Shown in pieces: positions 1 to 5,131 of a DNA stretch of 5,131 nucleotides. The notes beneath the pieces are model-generated. The model saw nothing but the letters and a program-made list of their open reading frames with translations, was not told where the DNA came from and made no database searches. The number at the start of each line of letters is the position of its first letter. Within the stretch, counting starts at the first letter, position 1. This DNA is from Glaciimonas sp. (GTDB taxonomy: Bacteria > Pseudomonadota > Gammaproteobacteria > Burkholderiales > Burkholderiaceae). The position numbers and the translations under genes are program-made. The DNA lies in assembly GCA_014377145.1 (NCBI GenBank), contig JACMQE010000092.1, positions 1 to 5,131 of the forward strand. The letters are read 5' to 3'.

Positions 1-296
1 CTTCAATCCTCCAACTCTACTAAAAACACCCACATGAACGCTTCACTAATCCAAATAACTCCCCCTCCTCATGTCCACTTTCACGAAGACAATGTCCCCG
101 CAATTGAAACATCGCTACTTATTACTAACCTTACTGATGTTCACAATACATCCGTTTTACTTGGATTAAAATAACAACAAACGCCGCTTGAAAAGTGGTG
201 CAGCTATTGCCAATATGAAAACATAGGTGCTTTATCTTGTCCTGAAAAGTCATCCTCCAACTGAGCATGCCGTCAAAAGAGTAACCTTTCAGAGAA

Positions 297-311
297 AACC
301 CTAGAAGGGTT
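297..311. repeat. Short perfect hairpin AACCCT-AGA-AGGGTT
   Basis: A 6-base perfect inverted repeat with a 3-base loop. Read on the minus strand it is followed by TTTTCTCT, loosely like a weak intrinsic terminator in that direction. On the plus strand no T-run follows. It lies inside the third piece of the unrecognised reading frame, so it may be incidental. Confidence 0.3.
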
Positions 312-369
312 CGATAAAATAATTATCCCCATCTCTTCCGCATTACTAGCGCAGATGCTATCTATCTAA

Positions 370-400
370 CCCGACCAATTAAGCACTTTAATTAGTCAGG
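370..400. repeat. 31-base imperfect inverted repeat upstream of the 418-807 ORF
   Basis: The left arm (370-382) pairs with the right arm (388-400) around a 5-base centre, GCACT. On the DNA, 11 of 13 arm positions pair as Watson-Crick, with two C/A mismatches (372/398 and 376/394). In an RNA copied as the minus-strand sequence both mismatches become G-U wobbles, giving an unbroken 13-pair stem. It ends 17 bases before the possible TTG start at 418. It could be an operator dyad, a minus-direction RNA hairpin (only a weak T-rich tail follows), or a relic of a mobile-element end. The pairing is read directly from the sequence; the role is unknown. Confidence 0.5.
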
Positions 401-417
401 AAACAGGTAGTGAAGTA

Positions 418-807
418 TTGACCATAACACGTGAGGATTCCATTAAATACTTCAAGAATCACGAATACCATGGAGAAGTTATCGTATTTAGCACGGACGT
501 ATCCAACAAGAAAACTTTACGGCAGCAGGTTATGGATTACCTCGTTCGTTGCCATCAAAAAGTACCTGGACTTGTTGTAGTGTTAATTTTTTATTGCATA
601 AAATATGGAGAAATGACGTACTACAAAATTCAATCCTGGCAGAACTCGACTAATCAAGCATTAATTTCATATAGATTAATATCGCATGAAAATAACGCCC
701 CTGAAAAAATAAGCGCGTTATCTAAACTGAGAGAATGTGAAGAATTTGGTATATACGAAGCCGGAGTGCGATTTTACAAGCGCTCCGCTAAAGGAGAAAA
801 TATTTAA
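418..807 (+). CDS. Hypothetical protein, 129 aa, longest open piece of the 1-807 frame
   Basis: This is the longest uninterrupted segment of the left-hand frame. No ATG lies near its beginning; the only plausible start is TTG at 418, with a weak AGG at 405-407 ten bases upstream. The frame is open from 370, directly after a TAA. The product begins MTITREDSIKYFKNHEY and ends RFYKRSAKGENI. Around residues 49-60 there is a short hydrophobic core (PGLVVVLIFYCI), too short for a confident membrane helix. It has no signal peptide and no motif I recognise. Because the same frame continues upstream through three stops, this is more likely the C-terminal end of a broken gene than an independent gene. 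It could still be expressed as a small protein. No function is proposed. Confidence 0.4.
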   Translation: MTITREDSIKYFKNHEYHGEVIVFSTDVSNKKTLRQQVMDYLVRCHQKVPGLVVVLIFYCIKYGEMTYYKIQSWQNSTNQALISYRLISHENNAPEKISALSKLRECEEFGIYEAGVRFYKRSAKGENI

Positions 808-820
808 TATTTATTAAATA
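801..820. repeat. AT-only inverted repeat overlapping the ORF stop
   Basis: TATTTAATA (801-809) and TATTAAATA (812-820) form a perfect 9-base inverted repeat separated by two bases, overlapping the TAA stop at 805-807. It contains no G or C, so any hairpin would be weak and a terminator role is doubtful. In such AT-rich DNA a repeat like this can arise by chance. Confidence 0.3.
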
Positions 821-1262
821 ACGATGTATTAAAATTGTATTTTACAAATCAATAGTAATAATACTACTTAGAAAATTAGTCGGTGCTTGAGCGTATCAAC
901 ACAAAAATATGATTTTTATATTACTCGTTCGTCAATATAGAACCGCCTCTATAAGCCTCCACCGTCTGGCCATGTTGATGAAATTCAGATGTTCTCCTAA
1001 ACACTACATCTGACTGGCGATTCTACCAAGCACGGCTGGTTTGCCGAGAATGCCGGTGGAAGCCGAATGTCTAATTAAAATTGGGATGAACCGCGAATCT
1101 TATACCGTTTCTTGTCTCCCTTATATCGCTTCCCATACCAATCAAACCAAACACGTTAGGCTGAAAATGGGTTATGTTCTTCACTTTGACGTTCTATCGT
1201 ATCAAAGAATTGTTATTAACGGTGGCCGTAATAATTTACATCACGCCACCGACCCAAACACG
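808..1262. other. AT-rich stretch without a recognised gene
   Basis: From the end of the left-hand ORF to the end of the alcohol dehydrogenase remnant no gene can be recognised. Positions 808-940 are strikingly AT-rich; composition rises after about 940. One plus frame from 822 to the TAA at 1275-1277 has only two stops (TGA at 888 and TGA at 1011). Its last open part, from TTG 1041, could encode 78 residues and overlaps the 3' end of the minus-strand dehydrogenase remnant by about 15 bases. There is no good ribosome binding site and no family motif in it. I read it as decayed intergenic or former gene sequence. Confidence 0.4.
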
Positions 1263-2050
1263 TTAAAAATCTTTTAATATAATTTTGCCAATAACATGTC
1301 TAGCTTCCAGCCTTGCATGCGCTTTCCGCAAATTTTCTGTGTTGATAGGCGACAAAACCTGACTTACTGTGGTGACCAGGACTTTACTATCAATTAATCG
1401 TGCCATCTCATCTAATAAATTACCCTGCTCTGCCATGTCCGGGGTTTGAAACATGGAGCGTGTGAACATAAACTCCCAGACGAATCCAGCACTCTTTGCT
1501 TTTACAAGATCAATCAGTAACGGTGCTGTATTTTAGACAATGGTGCAAATATTGCCTTGCGGCCTAATGATTGTTGGTGCTGTCGGAAAATGTTGATCGA
1601 TATTGTTCAGACTCAAGATGTAATCAGCAATTCATTCAATTGCGCCTGCATATCTCCAAAATGGTTAATCACGTATTGCGCACCAAGTGCACGTATCCAT
1701 TTTTCGAATTCTGGACGCGATGCAGTGGCGATCATGGCATGCTGCCAACGATCCGTTCATCCACCAATTGATACTCAATGTTTGTACCCGGGCCGGTGAT
1801 ATCACCGGCCTTAAAGCGACTAACCTCCAACCGCTGCCACAATGCCAGCGGCATCCCATCCCAAGACGCGTGGCGCTGGCTCGACCTTATCTTTTGGCGC
1901 GCGAACTTTAGTGTCAACGGGATTAACAGCTATGGCCTTGATTTCAATCAATAAATCACGGCCTTGTGGAGTTGGCTTGGGAAAGATAACGTCAAGCAGC
2001 GAGGCGGGGTAGTCGATAGGCAAATAATGTGTTGATGCAACGGCTTTCAT
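1263..2050 (-). pseudogene. Zinc-type alcohol dehydrogenase/quinone reductase-like gene, broken
   Basis: The intact family (medium-chain dehydrogenase/reductase, zinc-binding alcohol dehydrogenase-like, normally about 335-340 residues) reduces or oxidises small carbonyl or quinone substrates with NADP(H) in the cytoplasm. The ATG at 2050 (reading down) is preceded by AGGA at 2061-2058, 7 bases away. The remnant spans 788 bases where about 1,020 are expected. Segment 1 (2050 to about 1830) has the GroES-like N-terminus, with GRDLLIEIKAIAVNPVDTKV and PRVLGWDAAGIVAAVG, ending in a TAG at 1822-1820. Segment 2 (about 1830-1735), frameshifted, has FKAGDITGPGTNIEYQLVDE. Segment 3 (1735-1613) has IATASRPEFEKWIRALGAQY. 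Segment 4 (about 1616-1263) has DQHFPTAPTIIRPQGN, a TAA at 1535-1533, then WEFMFTRSMFQTPDM to the TAA at 1265-1263. About 60 residues expected between segments 2 and 3, including the glycine-rich nucleotide-binding loop, are missing. It cannot make an active enzyme. Confidence 0.9.
1791..1810. repeat. Perfect 20-base palindrome inside the dehydrogenase remnant
   Basis: GGCCGGTGATATCACCGGCC reads the same on both strands with no central gap. It falls where segment 2 encodes AGDITGP, and where the family normally has a few extra residues (of the FKAGDxVYYAGDIT type). The palindrome may be a product of the local coding sequence rather than a functional site. Confidence 0.7.
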
Positions 2051-2240
2051 TGAGTGTTCCTGTTCAGATATGGGGAGAAAAAGGAAAAGGACAATCAAGT
2101 CTGCTATGTTGCGTTCATCGCGCCGTACACGCTTCCCCTTTAATTGTGGGAACCTGTTATCCGCGTTTAATTTATCCCACAAAGAGCTTATTATTTATTT
2201 ACTTTCAAAATATTGTTTTAATTTCAAAAATATTTTATAA
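2051..2240. promoter_or_regulatory. Divergent regulator-target promoter region
   Basis: This 190-base spacer separates the start of the minus-strand dehydrogenase from the start of the plus-strand LysR remnant, the usual place for a LysR-type regulator to bind. It contains an 8-base inverted repeat, TTGTGGGA (2144-2151) and TCCCACAA (2175-2182), with a 23-base gap. The LysR-proximal end is very AT-rich (2183-2240), with two similar tracts starting TTTCAAAA at 2203 and 2222. Individual -35 and -10 elements could not be assigned with confidence. Since both flanking genes are broken, the region is probably no longer under selection. Confidence 0.45.
2058..2061 (-). promoter_or_regulatory. Ribosome binding site of the dehydrogenase remnant
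   Basis: AGGA on the minus strand, 7 bases before the ATG at 2050-2048. It supports that start over a longer minus-strand frame beginning at 2182, because family similarity begins exactly at this ATG (MKAVASTHYLPIDYP). Confidence 0.6.
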
Positions 2241-2617
2241 ATGTATGCGGCCCATGCGATCTAGCTTTTCATTTTGACAGCCGACTTCGGAAGTATCTCA
2301 AAAGCAGCGCGCCAACACACTTTGGTGCCTGCGATGGCTGCTGCTGGCCTAAAACGCCTAAAGTTGCAACTGAATACCCACTCCTTCGTGCGTTCCACGC
2401 GTAGTCTTCGAGTAACGCCAAAAGGCCCGCTATTTTTAAACTATAGCCGCCAGCCGTTGGCGTTACTGACACAAGGAAGGCGCTAGTACGTAGCGAAGGC
2501 GCAGAAATGGTATCTGCATCTATCGATGCCGTCTGATGTAGGAAAAAAATGTATTGTTGCCTACAGGGGCGATCATCGCCAATACTACACCCGCGCATCG
2601 ACATGCACCTTATCTAA
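2241..2617 (+). pseudogene. LysR-type transcriptional regulator, N-terminal remnant
   Basis: Intact LysR regulators (about 300 residues) have an N-terminal winged helix-turn-helix and a C-terminal effector-binding domain, and often control a divergently transcribed neighbour. Here ATG 2241 begins MYAAHAI, followed by a TAG at 2262-2264 (CAG to TAG would explain it). The same frame then continues LFILTADFGSISKAARQ, AMAAAGLKRLKLQLN and FVRSTRSLRVTPKG, the classic LysR helix-turn-helix and wing, to TAG 2484-2486. A frameshift is needed to continue with LVRSEGAEM. A return to the first frame gives MPSDVG, and another shift gives LHPRIDMHL, ending at the TAA at 2615-2617. Nothing after this resembles the rest of the effector domain, so roughly the last 170 residues are gone. 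It is divergent from the dehydrogenase remnant, 190 bases away, and was probably its regulator. Confidence 0.85.
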
Positions 2618-2942
2618 AAAAGGCAAACGCGCATGCGTAGGTAGAGAGGGCAAAAGAGGATGGTAATAGCTATTTATTCTATGCTAAAGACTGTTTATAT
2701 TAAGGATTTACACAAATTTTCTCAGCAACGCGTTTATCAAAACATGCTGATGATATTAGGCATGTAACGGACCACGTAGGTGGCTAGGAAGTAGAATGCA
2801 GCGGGGGTGATTTTGCGTAAGTTCCTCTTCTCAATTCAAGGTATGATCATGCTCGCTTCCTTTGGCATAGCTAGCGAACTGCATTTTGCCTTAAACAAGG
2901 CACTATTATGGCCACGTCGTTATTGAAAACAGTTGAATTTAA
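2618..2942. other. Decayed or non-coding gap between the LysR and dadA remnants
   Basis: No recognisable gene. The missing 3' part of the LysR gene would be expected here but is not visible, so a deletion or replacement has probably occurred. Small open stretches exist. On the plus strand, 2681-2767 could encode 28 residues from an ATG and 2807-2926 could encode 39 residues from a GTG with a hydrophobic middle. On the minus strand, 2835-2737 reads ITPAAFYFLATYVVRYMP. None has a convincing ribosome binding site or family motif, and the 2807-2926 and minus-strand stretches overlap, so at most one can be genuine. A hairpin sits at 2887-2902. Confidence 0.4.
2887..2902. repeat. Hairpin TGCCTT-AAAC-AAGGCA upstream of the dadA remnant
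   Basis: A 6-base perfect stem with a 4-base loop, 40 bases before the dadA-like frame. Neither strand has a proper T-run after the stem, so a terminator call is weak. It could be the end of a lost upstream transcript or chance. Confidence 0.3.
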
Positions 2943-4222
2943 TTGAGAAAAATAGTGATAGATCAAGAATTACTGAAACCGGCGCGAAGGAAAATTGTTA
3001 TCATTGGTGGGGGCGTAATTGGCATGTCCACCGCCTATTTTGTGGCCGAATCTGGTCACCAAGTCGCTCTAATCGAGCAGCGTAGCAACGTTGCGGAAGT
3101 AGCCACGTTAGGAAATTCAGGGATGCTGGCAACGGCTTCGACTACACTTTGGGCGGTCAACGGCATGCGAAAGCGCATCTTTAAGGGCCTGTTCAGCCAA
3201 GAAAGCCTCGACTATTTTAAATGCTCGTTTAAGTCCTTCCCTATAGCGTTGGCTGCTGCACTGGAATGCAACACTGGAACTACAACGTTATCAATTACAT
3301 GCTAAGCGCATGCAGCGTCTAGCAACTTACATCCAGAAAATATTAATAGAATTATAACAAAAATGCTAACTTGGTTTTGAACAAAGCAATGGTCTTTTAA
3401 AGCTTTTCCGTACAGGAAAAGAACTCGCCGCAACCGTTTCCTTACGAGCCATGCTAAGTGAATACAATGTCGCTTAGCAGCTGCTGAATGGATCCGGCGT
3501 ACAGTTCTAGAACCCGCGCGTAAAGTTGCGGGTGGCTTGTACTTTCCCGATTTGGCATCAGGTGATCGTACCTTATTTACCAAACAATTAAAAGCCTTGG
3601 CGAACGCCAGCGGCGTACAATTTCACTTTGATCTGCGCGGTGATACAATGAACTCGCAGGATGGCCGCGTGGCGCTGCGTATTGGCGACAATGTCTTACA
3701 TGCGGACGCGGTCGTAGTTGCTGCCGGGATGGACATTGCGGCCTTATTAAAAAATCTTGGAATAAAAGTGCTATTGCAGGTGGTCAAAACCTATACAGTT
3801 AAGGCGGCGGTTAAAAATCATGATGTCGCGCCTAAACTGGCATTGTAAGACGATGCTTATAAAGTCAATATGGCCCGCATCGGCGAACGGATACGTATAG
3901 CCGGTATTGCAGAGTTGGGGGCAACGAATGCAACGATAGATGACAAAGCCCTATGCAGGTTCTTAAAGGTGTCGCAAGAATGGTATCCAGATGCAACGAA
4001 TTATCAAAATGCACAAATATGGAAGGGCCATATCCCGGTGCTGGCAGACGAAGTGCCTTTAATAAGCGCCAAGGGCAGTATTTATGTTTATATCAACATC
4101 GGTCATGGCGGCAGTGGCTGGAGCATGGCGTTGGGAGTCGCTAAAACGTGGCGGACCAAATTTCCGGTTATATGCCACAGATTGATCTTGATGGCTTGAA
4201 GCTGGCACGCTATCGACGCTAA
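2943..4222 (+). pseudogene. dadA: D-amino acid dehydrogenase-like FAD oxidoreductase, broken
   Basis: DadA-type enzymes oxidatively deaminate D-amino acids using FAD and pass electrons to the respiratory chain at the inner membrane. At 1,280 bases the remnant is close to full length (about 415-435 residues). The frame opens at TTG 2943, directly after a stop; the original start is uncertain. The FAD-binding motif IIGGGVIGMSTAYF (glycines near residues 22, 24, 27) and the acidic residue ending strand 2 (LIEQ) are clear. A shift near 3260-3270 leads to QRYQLHAKRMQRLATY and GFEQSNGLLKLFRTGKELA, with TAA stops at 3355-3357 and 3367-3369. A second shift near 3470 restores the first frame: RRTVLEPA, VAGGLYFPDLASGD, HADAVVVAAGMD, then TAA at 3846-3848. 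Next come YKVNMARIGERIRIAGIAELG and the FAD-contacting INIGHGGSGWSMALG. A one-base loss in the A-run at 4143-4146 precedes VADQISGYMPQIDLDGLKLA and the true stop at 4220-4222. The dadA assignment is by family; a related FAD amino-acid oxidase is possible. Confidence 0.88.
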
Positions 4223-4271
4223 TAGACTTTCCGGCAACTCCACACCACATATCGATGCAGACAGACACACC

Positions 4272-5131
4272 ATGACGGCACTTTACTCAAGCGCAGAAAT
4301 TTGCAGAATGGAACAAGCGGCCTGCATACAGCTATCGTCCTATACACTAATGCAGCGCGCCGGAAAGGCCGCCGCTGATATCGCGCTAAAACTGTTACCG
4401 GACAATGTGCACAAAGCGCGCATTTTGGTATTGGTAGGCCCGGGTAAAAATGGCAGCGACGCGTTAGAAACGGCGACTGTCTTGACGCAGTCAGGTGCGG
4501 AAGTAGTCGCCCTGCTGCCAATGGGCATGACCACTCTACCATCTGACGCTGCCAGTGCCCGCAGTCGCGCTACCAGAGCGGGTGTACACTTTATGCCACC
4601 TGAACAATTCACCAATATCGATGGCATCGCATGGTCACTGGTCATCGATGGCTTATTAGGAATTGGTCTTAAACGTCCACTCGACGATCTATTACGCAGC
4701 CTGGTCGCCACGGTGAATACGTTCGATTGCCCAGTCCTAGCGCTGGATATCCCCACCGGTTTGGATGCCGATACCGGTATATTGGTTGGTCCCGACGGCA
4801 CTGCCATCATCGCCGATCATACGATTACGTTCATCGGCGATAAAATCGGGTTGCATAGCGGCGATGGCCCTGAATATGCCGGCAAGGTCACACTCGCAAA
4901 ATTAGATGTCGCCAGTAATCTTTTACTGCCATCACAGTGTGCAGTGAATGCGCCCACGTTATTCGGCAGTAACTTGCGACCACGCCTACGGAATGCTCAT
5001 AAAGGCAGCTTTGGCAGCGTGGCAGTGATTGGTGGAGCAGAAGGCATGACTGGGGCGGCGATTCTTGCCGGACGTGCTGCTGCAAAATCCGGCGCGGGCA
5101 AAGTTTTCATTGGCTTTCTCGATACGCCCCC
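4272..5131 (+). CDS. nnr: Bifunctional NAD(P)H-hydrate repair enzyme Nnr (epimerase plus ADP-dependent dehydratase), 3' end outside window
   Basis: This enzyme repairs hydrated, inactive NADH and NADPH in the cytoplasm. The N-terminal YjeF_N domain epimerises the R and S hydrates; the C-terminal kinase-like domain dehydrates the S form using ADP. The frame is open from ATG 4272 to the edge (286 codons), out of roughly 500 expected. Domain 1 covers about residues 1-215: YSSAEICRMEQA and LMQRAGKAAAD at the start, GPGKNGSDALE at 56-66, VIDGLLGIGL with Asp126, ALDIPTGLDADTG with Asp159, and ADHTITFIGDKIGLHSGDG. Domain 2 begins near 244: KGSFGSVAVIGGAEGMTGAA then GRAAAKSGAGKV. The 56-66 loop differs from the usual GPGNNGGDx: Lys59 replaces the first Asn and Ser62 a Gly, while Asn60 and Asp63 remain. 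No strong ribosome binding site precedes the ATG; an ATG at 4255 is out of frame. It lies 49 bases after the dadA remnant. It is the only gene here without a disruption, which implies continued selection. Confidence 0.93.
   Translation, partial: MTALYSSAEICRMEQAACIQLSSYTLMQRAGKAAADIALKLLPDNVHKARILVLVGPGKNGSDALETATVLTQSGAEVVALLPMGMTTLPSDAASARSRATRAGVHFMPPEQFTNIDGIAWSLVIDGLLGIGLKRPLDDLLRSLVATVNTFDCPVLALDIPTGLDADTGILVGPDGTAIIADHTITFIGDKIGLHSGDGPEYAGKVTLAKLDVASNLLLPSQCAVNAPTLFGSNLRPRLRNAHKGSFGSVAVIGGAEGMTGAAILAGRAAAKSGAGKVFIGFLDTP

Larger units (their letters stand above)
1..807 (+). pseudogene. Unrecognised gene remnant with three in-frame stops
   Basis: One forward frame runs from the left window edge to the TAA at 805-807 with only three internal stops: TAA at 172-174, TGA at 262-264 and TAA at 367-369. 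In AT-rich DNA a random frame of about 268 codons should carry many more, and the next forward frame already shows several in its first 60 bases. No frameshift is needed to join the pieces. The second piece (175-261) contains WCSYC followed by SCP, a possible zinc-knuckle-like Cys pattern. The third (265-366) contains a hydrophobic stretch near GFDKIIIPISSALLAQML. The last (370-807) is a mixed alpha/beta-looking sequence. I do not recognise the family. My reading is a gene broken by point nonsense mutations with its start beyond the window. The alternative is several unrelated short ORFs that share a frame by chance. Confidence 0.45.

Noticed and set aside
1011..1070. Plus-frame reading KHGWFAENAGG, reminiscent of a formylglycine-generating enzyme segment
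   Set aside because: The match is only a few residues, ends at a stop after RMSN, and nothing else of that family is visible around it.
1147..1265. Direct repeat CCAAACACGTTA at 1147-1158 and 1254-1265
   Set aside because: A 12-base repeat is expected about once by chance in a window this size, and the flanks do not match.
1557..1911. Overlapping plus-strand open frames at 1557-1799, 1571-1771 and 1687-1911
   Set aside because: They lie antisense to the dehydrogenase remnant, whose protein similarity is clear on the minus strand, and their translations have no recognisable features.
2029..2277. Plus-strand open frame of 82 codons across the divergent spacer
   Set aside because: It starts inside the dehydrogenase gene and runs through the promoter region into the LysR start; no family similarity or ribosome binding site.
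2269..2604. Minus-strand open frame of 111 codons
   Set aside because: It is the antisense shadow of the LysR remnant, whose helix-turn-helix is readable on the plus strand.
4219..4810. Minus-strand open frames at 4219-4542 and 4340-4810
   Set aside because: Antisense to the intact nnr frame, which shows conserved motifs throughout; typical shadow frames in GC-richer coding DNA.
1..5131. Possible stop-codon reassignment or readthrough to explain the many in-frame stops
   Set aside because: Both TAA and TGA as well as TAG interrupt genes, accompanied by frameshifts and deletions, while nnr has no internal stop at all; ordinary gene decay explains this better.

Overview
This window looks like a decaying stretch of a proteobacterial chromosome, most probably betaproteobacterial (Burkholderiales-like). 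That placement rests on remembered family resemblance of the alcohol dehydrogenase, LysR, DadA and Nnr proteins, not on a search. Only one clearly intact gene is present, at the right edge. Every other recognisable gene carries stop codons, frameshifts or deletions. This is the pattern of a genome under relaxed selection, such as a recent host-restricted bacterium or symbiont.

Layout, left to right. (1) Positions 1-807 hold one plus-strand reading frame of unrecognised function. It is interrupted only by three in-frame stops (172, 262, 367), and its last 130 codons are still open. A strong imperfect inverted repeat (370-400) lies just upstream of that open part. (2) Positions 808-1262 are AT-rich and contain no recognised gene, only a poorly supported open frame that runs to 1277. 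(3) Positions 1263-2050, minus strand, are a broken zinc-type alcohol dehydrogenase/quinone reductase-like gene that has lost its nucleotide-binding core. (4) Positions 2051-2240 are the divergent promoter region between it and (5) positions 2241-2617, plus strand, the N-terminal remnant of a LysR-type regulator with a nonsense codon in its DNA-binding domain. (6) Positions 2618-2942 are non-coding or decayed, with one small hairpin. (7) Positions 2943-4222, plus strand, are a nearly full-length but multiply frameshifted D-amino acid dehydrogenase-like gene (dadA type). (8) From 4272 to the window end, plus strand, is an open reading frame for the bifunctional NAD(P)H-hydrate repair enzyme (nnr, YjeF type), cut by the window edge.

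How the genes related. The alcohol dehydrogenase and LysR gene were arranged as a divergent regulator-target pair, and both are dead. The dadA-like gene and nnr are co-oriented and 49 bases apart, so they may once have been co-transcribed; only the NAD(P)H repair gene has been kept. No RNA gene, CRISPR array, insertion sequence or complete mobile element was recognised. I found no convincing new biological system. The observations most worth a second look are the three-stop reading frame at 1-807, the inverted repeat at 370-400, and the altered NNGGD-type motif in the surviving nnr gene.
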